A stretch of DNA of 64,000 bases, from positions 3,144,262 to 3,208,261 of the forward strand of contig NZ_FOBG01000001.1 in assembly GCF_900109645.1 (NCBI RefSeq), given 5' to 3'. The notes beneath the pieces are model-generated. The model saw only the letters and a program-made list of their open reading frames with translations. It was not told the DNA's origin and ran no database searches. A program made the position numbers and the translations under genes. This DNA comes from Duganella sp. CF402 (GTDB taxonomy: Bacteria; Pseudomonadota; Gammaproteobacteria; Burkholderiales; Burkholderiaceae_D). Of this stretch, positions 1-8,878 are shown one piece after another (within the stretch, counting starts at the first letter, position 1; every line of letters begins with the position of its first letter).

Positions 1-435
1 CTGCACTTCCACTTCGCGCTCGCCCAGCTGCGTGGCCAGATAATCGAAGCTCCACTTGCTGCGCGCCGCGCAGTCGTCCAGCATGCCGGTAATGATGACC
101 GGCTGGTTGCGGCGGTAGTATTCGTCGAGGAAGGCCTGGCTGGACAGGCGCTCGCGGCGCGGCACCTTTTGCGGCGCCAGCTGGTTCAGGCGCGATTGGA
201 TGCCCAGCACCCAGTCGCGCTTGGCCACCCGGTTTGACAGCCGCAGCGCGCCGCGCAGGTAGGGGCTGCGCATGGCCGCTTCGAGTTCCGCGCGGGCACT
301 GGACTCCGCGATGCCCTTCTGGACCATCACGCCAAGCAGCGCTTGCGGATGGCCGCCCAGCACCAGGTTTTCGGCAATCCAGCCGCGCCAGGAGTCATCG
401 ATGACGGTCGGCGGCGCGGCATGTGGCTGGTTCAT
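1..435 (-). CDS. Cupin-like (JmjC/Cupin_8-type) protein, N-terminal part only
   Basis: The frame is open from an ATG at 435 to the left edge, giving 145 residues, so the C-terminal part lies outside the window. The N-terminus (MNQPHAAPPTVIDDSWRGWI) begins a helical region of about 85 residues. It is followed by PRRERLSSQAFLDEYYRRNQPVIITGMLDD, the typical entry to cupin-like Fe(II)/2-oxoglutarate-type domains, in which a short strand with PVIITG precedes the beta barrel. The metal-binding HxD...H residues would lie downstream and cannot be checked. Proteins of this architecture are common in Oxalobacteraceae. Substrate unknown. The family call is by recognition of the entry motif. Confidence 0.7.
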   Translation of the reverse strand, partial: MNQPHAAPPTVIDDSWRGWIAENLVLGGHPQALLGVMVQKGIAESSARAELEAAMRSPYLRGALRLSNRVAKRDWVLGIQSRLNQLAPQKVPRRERLSSQAFLDEYYRRNQPVIITGMLDDCAARSKWSFDYLATQLGEREVEVQ

Positions 436-490
436 CGAGGCGTTATCCTTTTGGCACTAAGCGGGTCAGGCTTTAGTGTAACAGGATGTG

Positions 491-889
491 CTAGTAAGCG
501 GCCTCCGGCAACACCGCGCGCGCCTTGCCGTCGCGGATATCGATTACCCGAGGGTATAACTTGCCGAGCGTCATCTTGTAGCACGCCTGGCCGTCCTTCC
601 ACGCAGAAGGCAACACCATCAGCATCTGGAACGCGGCCGGCGCGTCGTCCAGCACGGAAAAAATCGGCGGCGTGCCGGCCAGTACGATGGCTTCCAGCGG
701 TTCCTCGCTATCGATTTCCATGTGCTGGCCGCGCACCGACATCTCGTGGATATCACCGGTGACGGTTTCCACGGTGGCGGTGCCGACCACGCCGGCGTTG
801 CTGCGGTCGACCACCAGGTTGAGGCGCAGGGACGGACGGCCGACGGTGGCGCTGGTCACTTCATAAACGGCGGCAAATAGCTGACTCAT
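491..889 (-). CDS. DUF1842-like small protein
   Basis: 132 residues starting MSQLFAAVYEVTSATVGRPS. The pattern resembles my recollection of DUF1842 proteins of beta- and gammaproteobacteria (xVSYxVxSxTVGxPSLxLNLVV, then a beta-rich segment). No signal peptide, membrane segment or catalytic motif is visible, and the sequence looks like a small all-beta cytoplasmic protein. It stands alone between the cupin-like gene and msrA, in the same orientation as both, with about 110 bases to msrA. Function unknown. The domain name is moderately confident. Confidence 0.6.
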   Translation of the reverse strand: MSQLFAAVYEVTSATVGRPSLRLNLVVDRSNAGVVGTATVETVTGDIHEMSVRGQHMEIDSEEPLEAIVLAGTPPIFSVLDDAPAAFQMLMVLPSAWKDGQACYKMTLGKLYPRVIDIRDGKARAVLPEAAY

Positions 890-998
890 GACAATTCCTA
901 ACGTGAAGATATGAAACAGGGCTTCACTGTAGGATGCAATGGCAGAACTTACCTTCCGAATACCTTCCGCGCTATAAGTGACTGTTTATGAAGGAATT

Positions 999-1508
999 TC
1001 AACGCTTCGGCAAGACCCATCCCGGACGCACATAATGGCAGGTGTAGCCGTTGGGAATGCGCTCCAGGTAATCCTGATGCTCGGGTTCCGCCTCCCAGAA
1101 CGGGCCGGCCGGGGCCAGTTCGGTGGCCACTTTGCCGGGCCACAGGCCGGAGGCGTTGACGTCGGCGATGGTGTCCTCGGCGGTCGCCTTTTGTTGCTCG
1201 TCGAGATAGAAAATTGCCGAGCGGTAGCTCGTGCCAAGGTCGTTGCCCTGGCGGTTAGGCGTGCTCGGGTCGTGGATCTGGAAGAAAAATTCCAGGATCT
1301 TGCGGTAGCTGAGTACGGCCGGATCGTAGATGATTTCAATCGCCTCGGCATGGCTGCCGTGATTGCGGTAGGTGGCGTTGGCCACGTCGCCGCCGCTGTA
1401 GCCGACCCGGGTATGTTGCACGCCTGGCATCTTGCGGATCAAATCCTGCATGCCCCAAAAACAGCCGCCGGCCAGAATGGCCTTTTCCGTGTTGCTCGTC
1501 ATCATCAC
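999..1508 (-). CDS. msrA: Peptide-methionine (S)-S-oxide reductase MsrA
   Basis: Reduces methionine-S-sulfoxide in proteins (and free) back to methionine, using thioredoxin as reductant. The 169-residue product carries the hallmark GGCFWG motif with the catalytic cysteine at residue 16, followed by [12 protein letters not shown] and the conserved [17 protein letters not shown] block, so the domain is complete. Only one other cysteine is visible ([11 protein letters not shown] near the C-terminus), which may act as the resolving residue. The start is uncertain by two codons because three ATGs are in tandem; AAGGA just upstream suits any of them. It is divergent from the receiver-domain gene on the right. 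Confidence 0.93.
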   Translation of the reverse strand: MMMTSNTEKAILAGGCFWGMQDLIRKMPGVQHTRVGYSGGDVANATYRNHGSHAEAIEIIYDPAVLSYRKILEFFFQIHDPSTPNRQGNDLGTSYRSAIFYLDEQQKATAEDTIADVNASGLWPGKVATELAPAGPFWEAEPEHQDYLERIPNGYTCHYVRPGWVLPKR

Positions 1509-1646
1509 ATCCTTTTCGATAAGTGTCTGTGGGCAATTTGGAGACAGATATCGATTTCTTCAAGCAAGCTGATGAAATCCAACTATAATTGCCTCGCGTG
1601 CCCTCTCCCCGCCGCATCTATTTCCTCCGGCCTGGCCCCAGCCGAA

Positions 1647-1658
1647 TGTAACGTTACA
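1647..1658. promoter_or_regulatory. 12-bp palindrome upstream of the receiver gene
   Basis: TGTAACGTTACA is a perfect 12-bp palindrome ending 15 bases before the receiver ATG, in the msrA-receiver divergent region. Its position would suit a repressor site overlapping the leader. It may also be chance. Confidence 0.3.
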
Positions 1659-1673
1659 CATTCGTTCAATATT

Positions 1674-2084
1674 ATGGACCAGACCATTACTCAGCGTATC
1701 CTCGTTGTCGACGACAACAGCGACGCGGCCGACATCTCGGCCGAACTACTCGAACTCCACGGTTATCAAACGGCGGTGGCTTATGCCGGCCTGCCGGGGC
1801 TGGAGGCGGTGCGCACTTTCAGGCCGGACGCCGTCCTGCTCGACCTGGGCATGCCCGGCATGGACGGCTACCAGGTGGCCGAAGCCCTGCGCGCCGTGCC
1901 CGACTTCGACCAGGTGGCGCTGATCGCCTTTACCGCCTGGGGCGATATCGTGACCCGGCAGCGGGTCATCTCCACCGGCTTTGACGAACATCTGATCAAA
2001 CCCGCCAATATGGATCGCATCCTGTCGGCAGTGCGTCACGCGATCGACAAGCGCGCGCAGCTGCTGGCAGCCAGCGAGGCGTAG
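1674..2084 (+). CDS. Single-domain response regulator (CheY-like receiver)
   Basis: 136 residues forming one receiver domain and nothing else. Visible are the acidic pair D13/D14 (ILVVDDN), the phosphoacceptor D57 (VLLDLGMPGMDGY), T87 (IAFTAWG) and K109 (LIKPAN), so all the switch residues are present. The GYxVAExLRxxP...LIAxTxxG style is that of receivers that normally sit in hybrid kinases or associate with them. No DNA-binding or enzymatic output domain follows. ATG at 1674 was chosen because the receiver fold starts directly after it; an open frame continues upstream but encodes nothing domain-like. A 12-bp perfect palindrome lies 15 bases upstream of the ATG. No cognate kinase is adjacent. 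Confidence 0.88.
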   Translation: MDQTITQRILVVDDNSDAADISAELLELHGYQTAVAYAGLPGLEAVRTFRPDAVLLDLGMPGMDGYQVAEALRAVPDFDQVALIAFTAWGDIVTRQRVISTGFDEHLIKPANMDRILSAVRHAIDKRAQLLAASEA

Positions 2085-2090
2085 CCGGGT

Positions 2091-2750
2091 TCAGTGGCGC
2101 AGCACCACCCGGCCGAAACCGGTGTCGGTGCGCTCGCCCTTGGCCTTGGGGTCATGAGCGAAACGACAGCTTTGCAAATATTCCACCGCCTGCGCGGCCA
2201 GCTCCGGCGGCTGGCCGCCTGCTTCGGCAACGATCCGCACCGGCGCGCCCTCGGCATTCACCAGGAAGCGCAACAGGATGCCATCCTTGCCGCTGGGGCG
2301 CGGATCGGCTTCGTGGAAAGCGGCAAAGCGCGGGGACGGATGGCAACTGCCGTGCACCAGCAAGGGTCGCGCGGCCGGCGCGTCATCGAACTTCCAGACA
2401 TACTGCAGCGGGAACACCGTGCCATCGCGCGCGGCGGGCAAGTTGGGCTGGAAGCGGCATTGCGCGATGCTGTTCAGGGCCGCGTCATCAAGTATCTTCC
2501 AACCGCTGCTGCGGGTGATGGCAGGCCGCAGCACCGCGCCATCGGCGCCGATTTCAAACCGCACCGTGGTCGCCCCCTCGATCTCATAACGGCGCGCCTC
2601 GGCCGGCCACTGCGGCTGTACGCAGCTGGCGCCACCGACCAGCGCCTGCAACGGCGCCCGCTGCGGCCCGGACTGGGCGGAGCGCGGCACCAGATTGAGT
2701 GCGGCGATAACGACGGCGACAGCGGCAACAGCAAACAATTTCTTATTCAT
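2091..2750 (-). CDS. Secreted/anchored protein with two TonB C-terminal-like domains
   Basis: 219 residues. Residues 1-28 form a hydrophobic signal or anchor (MNKKLFAVAAVAVVIAALN). Two TonB_C-like repeats follow: the first contains QPQWPAEARRYEIEGATTVRFEIGADG and ends with an AQCRFQPN block; the second contains DGILLRFLVNAEGAPVRIV and ends with LQSCRFAHDP. Such domains contact TonB boxes of outer-membrane receptors or occur in periplasmic proteins. The protein lacks the long Pro/Lys-rich spacer of a true TonB and no exbB/exbD is adjacent, so a role as the energy transducer is doubtful. It lies convergent with the receiver gene. Confidence 0.72.
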   Translation of the reverse strand: MNKKLFAVAAVAVVIAALNLVPRSAQSGPQRAPLQALVGGASCVQPQWPAEARRYEIEGATTVRFEIGADGAVLRPAITRSSGWKILDDAALNSIAQCRFQPNLPAARDGTVFPLQYVWKFDDAPAARPLLVHGSCHPSPRFAAFHEADPRPSGKDGILLRFLVNAEGAPVRIVAEAGGQPPELAAQAVEYLQSCRFAHDPKAKGERTDTGFGRVVLRH

Positions 2751-2773
2751 GCCGCGATGATAGCGCGAGTCAT

Positions 2774-3661
2774 TCAGCGCCGGTGGAACTGGCGTACCAG
2801 TTCGGTGAAGTTTTTCACCGTGACGGATTTATCGCGCGGGCGCGTGATCAGGGCGATGGCGGTGCCGAGGTCTTTGTTGCTGATGTTCTGGTAGGTCACG
2901 CCCTCGGCGCGGAACTGCGCGATCGATTCGGGGATGATGGCCACGCCGAAGCCCGCCGCCGCCATGTTCACGCTCGACGAAATCTGCGGCGACTCCATTT
3001 CGATGCGCGGCGAAAAACCGGCCGCGCGGCAGGCGCTGATGATGGCGTCGTGCAGCTCGGGATTGATCGCGCGCGGGTACAGGATGAAGGGATCCGCAGC
3101 CAGCTGCTTCAAGTCGATGGTGCGGCGCCGGCCCAGCGCATGGCCGCTCGGCAGCACCGCGATCATTTTCTCCTGCACCAGCGGCGTCACCTTCAAGTCG
3201 CCGCAATCGAGCGGCAGTCGCACCATCGCGCAATCGACCTGGGCGTCGGCCAGCTTGCCGAGCAGCGCCACGCTGTTGCTCTCCTCGGTGCGGATCTTCA
3301 CGCCCGGATACTCTTCGCGAAAGCGGCGCAGCAGCCGCGCCACGGTCGGATGAAACACCGTCGAACCGGCAAAGCCGATCGACAGGTTGCCGCTCTCGCC
3401 GCGCGCCGCCATCTTCACGTGTTCCAGCGCATCGCTGGCGTCGTCCAGCACGCGCTGCGCGCGCTCGCGGAAGATCATGCCGGCCTCTGTCAACTCTACC
3501 CGGCGCGGATGGCGGATAAACAGCTTGGTGCCGATCTCCCGTTCCAGCTTGATGATCTGCTGGCTCAGGGGCGGCTGCGCAATGCCCAGCCGCTCGGCCG
3601 CCACCGTGAAGTGCAGGTGCTCGGCCACCGCCAGGAAGTAGCGTAGCTGGCGAAATTCCAT
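2774..3661 (-). CDS. LysR-family transcriptional regulator
   Basis: 295 residues, full length for the family. The N-terminal winged helix is clear (MEFRQLRYFLAVAEHLHFTV, then AERLGIAQPPLSQQIIKLEREIG), followed by a periplasmic-binding-protein-like effector domain from about residue 90 (GNLSIGFAGSTVFHPTVARLL). The helix resembles the BenM/CatM/CbbR group whose members often respond to aromatic acids. It is divergently placed from the FUSC transporter at 3780, with 118 bases between starts, the usual arrangement for a LysR activator and its target. The effector and target are inferred from position only. Confidence 0.9.
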   Translation of the reverse strand: MEFRQLRYFLAVAEHLHFTVAAERLGIAQPPLSQQIIKLEREIGTKLFIRHPRRVELTEAGMIFRERAQRVLDDASDALEHVKMAARGESGNLSIGFAGSTVFHPTVARLLRRFREEYPGVKIRTEESNSVALLGKLADAQVDCAMVRLPLDCGDLKVTPLVQEKMIAVLPSGHALGRRRTIDLKQLAADPFILYPRAINPELHDAIISACRAAGFSPRIEMESPQISSSVNMAAAGFGVAIIPESIAQFRAEGVTYQNISNKDLGTAIALITRPRDKSVTVKNFTELVRQFHRR

Positions 3662-3779
3662 CGTCGTCCTCTCATCTCAAAATGCACTGCACAATCGCTT
3701 TGCGATATCTTTTTCGTCTTGAAGAGACTACCACGAAATATTGGATTCATCAGCGGCGCTCTTTTAAGCTGTATCCATC

Positions 3780-4829
3780 ATGCTGAAATCCATGCTCACC
3801 ACCGCCGCTGCCAAGACCAACCTGATGGACGGGATGCGCGCAGCCTCCGCTTCCGCCATCATGCTGCTGGTGGGCTGCGCGCTGCACGCGCCGGATTTTT
3901 CGTGGGCCGCCATCGGCGCCTTCTGGACCTCGCTGGCGACCGCGCCGCAGACCGCGCGCAGCCGGCTGGCGTCAATGCTGTCGTTCGCCGTGCTGTCGAC
4001 GCTGGGCGGCGGCTTGACCATCTACGCCGCCAGCTTTGGTTTCGCGGCTGCCGCGCTGACCATCTTCACCTTCGTCACCGTGGCCGGCCTGACGCGCATC
4101 TGGGGCGACCGGCCGTATCAGGTGGCCATCCTCGCCGCCACCGCCTGCGTGGTGATGGTCGATCATCCATCGGCCGGCGGCGCGGGCGGCCTGGCATACC
4201 TTGGCTTGTATTTGCTGGGCTGCCTGTTCGCCGCTACGCTCAGCATGGTGCTGTGGCAGATCCGTCCCTTCGCGCCGGAACAGCATCACGACCGCTGGCA
4301 TCAAGCGGCGGCACAGACGGCGCGCGATGCGCTGCGCCAGCTGCGCGAGCATGCCTCGCTGTCGAGCGACGGCGTGCACTTCGCCCTGCGTCTCGGCATC
4401 GCCACCACCGCCGCCTACCTGACCGTGCACCTGCTACAGCTGCCTTGCGGCTACTGGGCGACGATGGCGGTGTTGCTGATCCTGCAGCCGTCCGCCGCAG
4501 GCACCTTGCCGCGCAGCGTCGAGCGTGCGGTAGGCACCGTGATCGGCACGCTGATCGCAATCGCCATCGGCGCGCTGGCGCAAACACCGTTGACCATTGC
4601 ACTGGCCGTGTTCCCGCTGATCGGGTTGACGATGGCCTTGCGGCCGGTCGGCTACAGCGTGTTCGTGGCCTTCCTCACGCCCTCCTTCGTGCTGGTGGCC
4701 GACTACGCCATGCCGGCCATCGACTACACCTACGCACTGGTGCGGCTGGAGAACAATCTGCTCGGCAGTGCGATCGCCATCGCCGCCACGCTAACCCTGT
4801 GGCCGCTGATGGATCGCCTGCGCAAATAA
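3780..4829 (+). CDS. FUSC-family inner-membrane transporter
   Basis: 349 residues with two clusters of hydrophobic helices (about residues 15-150 and 205-345) separated by a soluble segment, the FUSC/aromatic-acid-exporter (AaeB/YccS-like) plan. The pattern WAAIGAFWTSLATAPQTARSR...RLASMLSFAVLSTLGG is typical of the first half. CGYWATMAVLLILQPSAAGTLPRSVERAVGTVIGT is the classic FUSC_2 signature of the second half. It probably exports aromatic or other organic acids. No periplasmic adaptor or outer-membrane channel gene is adjacent. It is likely controlled by the divergent LysR gene. Confidence 0.85.
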   Translation: MLKSMLTTAAAKTNLMDGMRAASASAIMLLVGCALHAPDFSWAAIGAFWTSLATAPQTARSRLASMLSFAVLSTLGGGLTIYAASFGFAAAALTIFTFVTVAGLTRIWGDRPYQVAILAATACVVMVDHPSAGGAGGLAYLGLYLLGCLFAATLSMVLWQIRPFAPEQHHDRWHQAAAQTARDALRQLREHASLSSDGVHFALRLGIATTAAYLTVHLLQLPCGYWATMAVLLILQPSAAGTLPRSVERAVGTVIGTLIAIAIGALAQTPLTIALAVFPLIGLTMALRPVGYSVFVAFLTPSFVLVADYAMPAIDYTYALVRLENNLLGSAIAIAATLTLWPLMDRLRK

Positions 4830-4947
4830 CGGCGGCCGCGACACGCGCGTCGTGGTCTGACAAGCAAATCGGCGTCCTCCTACGCGGCCAGGCAACCGCC
4901 GCCGATAAGATGGACCTCCCAGCAGCCAACTCGCCAGGAGAGCCACC

Positions 4948-5099
4948 ATGTTTGCGCTCAACTGGCCGGTCCCAAAGCCGGCAAACTGGCGCTCGACACC
5001 GCCATCGGCTTTTCGGGCAGCACCGCCGCATGGACCCAGGGCATCGTCGGCGCACTGACGGCGGCCACCCTGCTGACCCGTAAAGCCAAGCCGGCGTAG
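4948..5099 (+). pseudogene. Remnant of a small membrane-protein gene (frameshifted)
   Basis: An ATG at 4948 has a good ribosome site (CCAGGAGAGCCACC) but runs out after 36 codons. The adjacent frame, open from the upstream stop to the TAG at 5097-5099, reads like real protein (LAGPKAGKLALDTAIGFSG then TAAWTQGIVGALTAATLL), with a hydrophobic C-terminal segment ending in TRKAKPA. The simplest reading is that a small membrane-protein gene has lost most of its length and taken a frameshift about five codons after the start. I do not recognise the parent family. Confidence 0.35.
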
Positions 5100-5110
5100 A
5101 GGCGAACAGG

Positions 5111-6166
5111 TCAGTTCGTCTCCGTCACCTTGCGCAACAACGGCGGGCAGTCCGGATCCAGGCCACGGGCGATGGCCACCTGAGCTGCCACCTTGTACAA
5201 GCTCTGAACCAGCACCAACGGCATCACGGCCGGCGCAAACGGCAGACAAGGTAAGCTCATGACCTCCGGCAGGGTCGCCCCGGCCAGTACCAGCGGTGCG
5301 GCGTACTCGTTCAGCTCGCGCGCCAGATGCAACGACCAGCGCTCGGTGGCGTCGGATTGACACAGCATCAGCACCGGCATGGGCCGTTGCAGCAGTGCCT
5401 TGGGCCCGTGGCAAAACTCGGCGCTGCTGAACGCTTCGGCGTGCAAGCCGCAGGTTTCCTTGAACTTCAATGCCACCTCCTGCGCTGCCGACAGACCGAT
5501 CCCGCGCCCAAGCACCAGCAAATGCTCGGCCTCCACCAGGATTTCCGCTAGTCTGGACCAATCCTGCCCCCACGCCAGGCGCAGGCTGCCGGGCAAGCAA
5601 AGCATGTCCTCGGCCAGCACGCTGCTCTCACTCCAGTACGCGACCAGCTGCAAGCTGGCTGCCAGCGTACAGAGATACGACTTGGTCGCGGCAACGCTCT
5701 GCTCGACACCGGCATGCAAGGGCAGGCAATCATCGGCCAGTTCCGCCAGCGGCGAGTCGACCACATTGACCAGCGCCACCACATACGCGCCGGCGGCCTT
5801 GGCGGAGCGGGTCGCCGCCAACAGATCGGGGCTGCGGCCAGACTGCGAAATGGCGACAAAAACATAGCCCGACATGTCCTGCGAAACGCCGTACACGGAC
5901 CTGACTGACGGTGCGACCGAGGAGGTGACCAAGCCCAGGTGCAGCTCTACCAGATAACGCAGGTAGGTAGCGGCATGGTCGGAACTTCCGCGCCCGCAGG
6001 TGATCACGGCACGCGGCCTGAGAGCACGCAAACGCTCCCCCAGCGCATGAAAGGCCGCGCTGTTTTCGCTGATCTGCGTGCTGATGCAGTCGGCAGCCTG
6101 CCGCGCCTCTTGCAGCATGAGCGTGGCGGGCAGGCCCGCCTGATTCATATCATTCATATCGCTCAC
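5111..6166 (-). CDS. SIS-domain sugar-phosphate isomerase/deaminase (NagB-II/GlmS-C type)
   Basis: 351 residues made of two SIS domains and no glutaminase domain. The first begins near residue 45 (PRAVITCGRGSSDHAATYLRYLVE), has the SQSGRSPDLLAA phosphosugar-binding loop, and ends in SVAATKSYLCTL. The second contains LVLGRGIGLSAAQEVALKFKE and SAEFCHGPKALL. This is the isomerase half of GlmS without the amidotransferase half. In N-acetylglucosamine and glucosamine regulons this architecture acts as glucosamine-6-phosphate deaminase (NagB-II), yielding fructose-6-phosphate and ammonia. It is last in the leftward operon, 9 bases after the TonB-dependent receptor, which supports that role. The exact substrate is inferred. 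Confidence 0.8.
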   Translation of the reverse strand: MSDMNDMNQAGLPATLMLQEARQAADCISTQISENSAAFHALGERLRALRPRAVITCGRGSSDHAATYLRYLVELHLGLVTSSVAPSVRSVYGVSQDMSGYVFVAISQSGRSPDLLAATRSAKAAGAYVVALVNVVDSPLAELADDCLPLHAGVEQSVAATKSYLCTLAASLQLVAYWSESSVLAEDMLCLPGSLRLAWGQDWSRLAEILVEAEHLLVLGRGIGLSAAQEVALKFKETCGLHAEAFSSAEFCHGPKALLQRPMPVLMLCQSDATERWSLHLARELNEYAAPLVLAGATLPEVMSLPCLPFAPAVMPLVLVQSLYKVAAQVAIARGLDPDCPPLLRKVTETN

Positions 6167-6175
6167 TTCCTCGAC

Positions 6176-8878
6176 TTAGTTTGAAAACTTCAAACCGACA
6201 AAGAACTGCCGGCCGCTGGCATAGAACGCCTGCGGGCGCTCCGACGTGGAGTAGTACTTGAGTACCGGATTATTCAAGTTCAATGCGTCGAAGGTGAACG
6301 TGACGTGGTCGTTAAACTTGTAGTTGAGCGACATGGCCAGGGTTCCCATGCCGGCCGCGTACTGCGGCGAGACATTGGCCAGACCGACCAGGAAAGCCGA
6401 GCGGTAGGTATAGGCAAGACGCGTGTTGAAGCCGCCTTTCTCGTAATAGACTTCGGTGTTGAAGGTATTCGCTGACGATCCCACCAGGGCTGAACCATCG
6501 GAGGTGCGGCCATGCGCATAGGTGTAATTGAGCGCGGCGCCGAAGTCTCCCCACAGTGGTTGTTGCCACGCCAGTTCCAGCCCTTTGTTCTTGGCCGAGA
6601 TATTGAATGGCGAGGTGATGACAAAGTCGGCGAACTGGTTGATCGACGTATTCAGGTAGCGCCGGGTGTTGTAGCCGAAGGTGATATACGACGGCATGTC
6701 CATGTAGAACGCTGCCGCCGAGAGCAGCGACTGCGGCGCGTAATACCATTCCAGCGTAGCATCGGCGTTGTTGGAGCGCACCGGCTTCAGATCGGTATTG
6801 CCGCCCGAGCCGGTACCGTTGATGTTGTTGAGCGTGACCGCCGGCGTCAGCGCCGAATAATCTGGGCGCGACATGGTTTTCGACAGGGCGAAGCGCGCGA
6901 CCAGGTTTGGATTCAGATCGAGCCGCAAATTGGCACTTGGCAGAACGTCGGTATAGCTATGCGAGACGCTCGCCTCCACCGGATGGTTATCGTCGTCGAA
7001 GTTATAGCCCAGGCTGCGCTGGCGGGTGCGTGCGACGCGCACGCCGACATTGCCACGCCAGCCCTCGCCGGCCAGGTTGGCCATCACGTAGGCGGCATTC
7101 GCTTTCTCGTCGATCGTGAAGTTACCCTGATAGTTGGGGCCTTGATCCGCATTGATGTAGCTGTTTTGCCAGCGTTCGACAGCGGCGGGATCGAGGGTCC
7201 AGAACTGCGTCAGGAAACCGGCGCCGCCGCCCAGGCCTTTGCCGTAGTTGGCCGGGCTCTTCTCGCCAGCCCACTGCGGCGCCGGCAAGGTGACGCCCGG
7301 ATTGCCCAGGCAGGCTGCTTCGGGGTCCACGGCGCAACCATAGTTATGGCCATACGCTTCGCGTTTATGGTCGGCCAGGCGCAGGCCGAATTTGATGCTC
7401 TCGAGATTGCCCCAGTCGATATCGGCCAGTGCATCGACCTGCGCGTACTTCTCGCGATCCTTGACCTTGTAGCTGCCCGACCAGCTGCCGCCATTGGTCA
7501 CGTTGGCCGGATTATGGAAGTTCGCGGTGTCCACGCCGGGGAAGGCGACATCGGCCGGACGGCCCTTGCCATTCATCTGGTAGACCAGCGCGGAATTGGT
7601 CAGGTACGCTTCGTAACCATAGTCGTGCGGAGTCTCGCCGAGGCCGCGCGTGTAGCCTGCCATGCCGGTGATCTGCAGCCGGTCGGTCGGCCGGTATTTG
7701 GCCGAGAAATCCACATACGATGCCATCGACGCCGCCTTCGGACGGTATATCACATCGCGCAAACCGGGGAAAGGCTGATCCGCGCCCGGCGTCGCGCCGC
7801 TGGGGTCGAAATGCGTAACGGGGAAGGTCGCCGCCACCAGGGTATTGCCGCGCACCGTGTAGCTGGTCGGCGCGATGCCTTTTTCCAGCAGGTCGGTGGG
7901 ACTGGCGAGATAGTTGGTGTCGAAGTTGGTTCCTTCAAAGCGCGAATAGAAGGCATTCAGGTCGAGCGTCAGGTTCTTCATCGGTTTCGTCTGCACATCC
8001 AGCAGCGCGCCCTGCCGCTTGCTGTGCTGCGTGAACAGTGCCGAACCGATTTGCGATGGATACAGCACGCCATCCAGGTCCGGATGCGCAGCGATGATGT
8101 CCGGGTGGCTGATACTGCCCTGCCCCAGCAGGAACAATTCCTGCCCATCGCGGCGCTCATTGCGTGCCTCCGAAAACGCCTGGAACAGCACGCCGAAATT
8201 CTTCTCGTCGTTGCGCCAGTTGACCAGCGCATTTACCTGCGGCGCGTGCTTGCGCGGCAGGTCCGCATACATCGTCTGCACCGTGGCCTCGAGCGTGAGC
8301 GGTTGCTTGAAATCGAGCGGCTTGCGGGTGACGATGTTGACGTTGCCGGTGGTGCCGCCTTCGGTCACATCGGCCTGGGCGCTCTTCAGTACCTCCACCG
8401 AGCCGACGATTTCCGACGGCAGCAAGGTAAAGCTGACGCTGCGCCCGACAGTGCCGGTCTGGTCGCCTACATACCAGTCGCCGGTGGCGATCGAATGGCC
8501 GTTGACCAAGGTTTGCGTCAGGCTGGGATTGGTGCCGCGTATGCTCACACGGTCACTCTCCGAGAAACCGCCCTGCCCGCCCGAACCGGAGCTGATGTTC
8601 ACGCCCGGTACACGCTGCACGGCATCGGCCACATTCTTGTCCGGCAGTTTGCCGATATCCTCTGCCGTCACCACATCCATCACGGAATCGGCGTCGCGTT
8701 TTTTGACCAGCGACTTTTCACGCGAAGAGCGGACGCCCGTTACCACCACCGTCTCCACCGCGCTGTCGGCCGCCACCACACGTGTGTCGCCGGACTGCTG
8801 CGCCAGCACTGGCAGGCAATACTGGCTTAGGGCCACGGCGACCGCCACGGCGATCGGGCTGCGATTAATGCTTTTCAT
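6176..8878 (-). CDS. TonB-dependent outer-membrane receptor, oligosaccharide type
   Basis: 900 residues. A Sec signal peptide (AVAVAVALSQYCLPVLAQQ) is followed by a candidate TonB box (AVETVVVTG, about residue 42) and a plug domain (SVMDVVTAEDIGKLPDKNVA, RVPGVNISSG, RVSIRGTNPSLTQTLVNG, GNVNIVTRKPL). The long barrel ends in the aromatic C-terminal strand RQFFVGLKFSN. The plug sequence is of the type found in carbohydrate utilisation loci of Xanthomonas, Caulobacter and Oxalobacteraceae, not the siderophore type. It overlaps the MFS gene by 4 bases, so the two are translationally coupled. Here it most likely imports glucosamine- or GlcNAc-containing oligosaccharides. Confidence 0.9.
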   Translation of the reverse strand: MKSINRSPIAVAVAVALSQYCLPVLAQQSGDTRVVAADSAVETVVVTGVRSSREKSLVKKRDADSVMDVVTAEDIGKLPDKNVADAVQRVPGVNISSGSGGQGGFSESDRVSIRGTNPSLTQTLVNGHSIATGDWYVGDQTGTVGRSVSFTLLPSEIVGSVEVLKSAQADVTEGGTTGNVNIVTRKPLDFKQPLTLEATVQTMYADLPRKHAPQVNALVNWRNDEKNFGVLFQAFSEARNERRDGQELFLLGQGSISHPDIIAAHPDLDGVLYPSQIGSALFTQHSKRQGALLDVQTKPMKNLTLDLNAFYSRFEGTNFDTNYLASPTDLLEKGIAPTSYTVRGNTLVAATFPVTHFDPSGATPGADQPFPGLRDVIYRPKAASMASYVDFSAKYRPTDRLQITGMAGYTRGLGETPHDYGYEAYLTNSALVYQMNGKGRPADVAFPGVDTANFHNPANVTNGGSWSGSYKVKDREKYAQVDALADIDWGNLESIKFGLRLADHKREAYGHNYGCAVDPEAACLGNPGVTLPAPQWAGEKSPANYGKGLGGGAGFLTQFWTLDPAAVERWQNSYINADQGPNYQGNFTIDEKANAAYVMANLAGEGWRGNVGVRVARTRQRSLGYNFDDDNHPVEASVSHSYTDVLPSANLRLDLNPNLVARFALSKTMSRPDYSALTPAVTLNNINGTGSGGNTDLKPVRSNNADATLEWYYAPQSLLSAAAFYMDMPSYITFGYNTRRYLNTSINQFADFVITSPFNISAKNKGLELAWQQPLWGDFGAALNYTYAHGRTSDGSALVGSSANTFNTEVYYEKGGFNTRLAYTYRSAFLVGLANVSPQYAAGMGTLAMSLNYKFNDHVTFTFDALNLNNPVLKYYSTSERPQAFYASGRQFFVGLKFSN

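Noticed and set aside
978-1673. In-frame N-terminal extension of the receiver gene back to 978
   Set aside because: It would be antisense to msrA and would add about 230 residues with no domain. The receiver fold starts right after the ATG at 1674.
6512-8830. Long open frame (772 codons) on the plus strand opposite the TonB-dependent receptor
   Set aside because: It is antisense to a well-supported receptor with signal peptide and plug motifs, contains Arg/His/Gln-rich noise and has no domain. High GC creates such frames.
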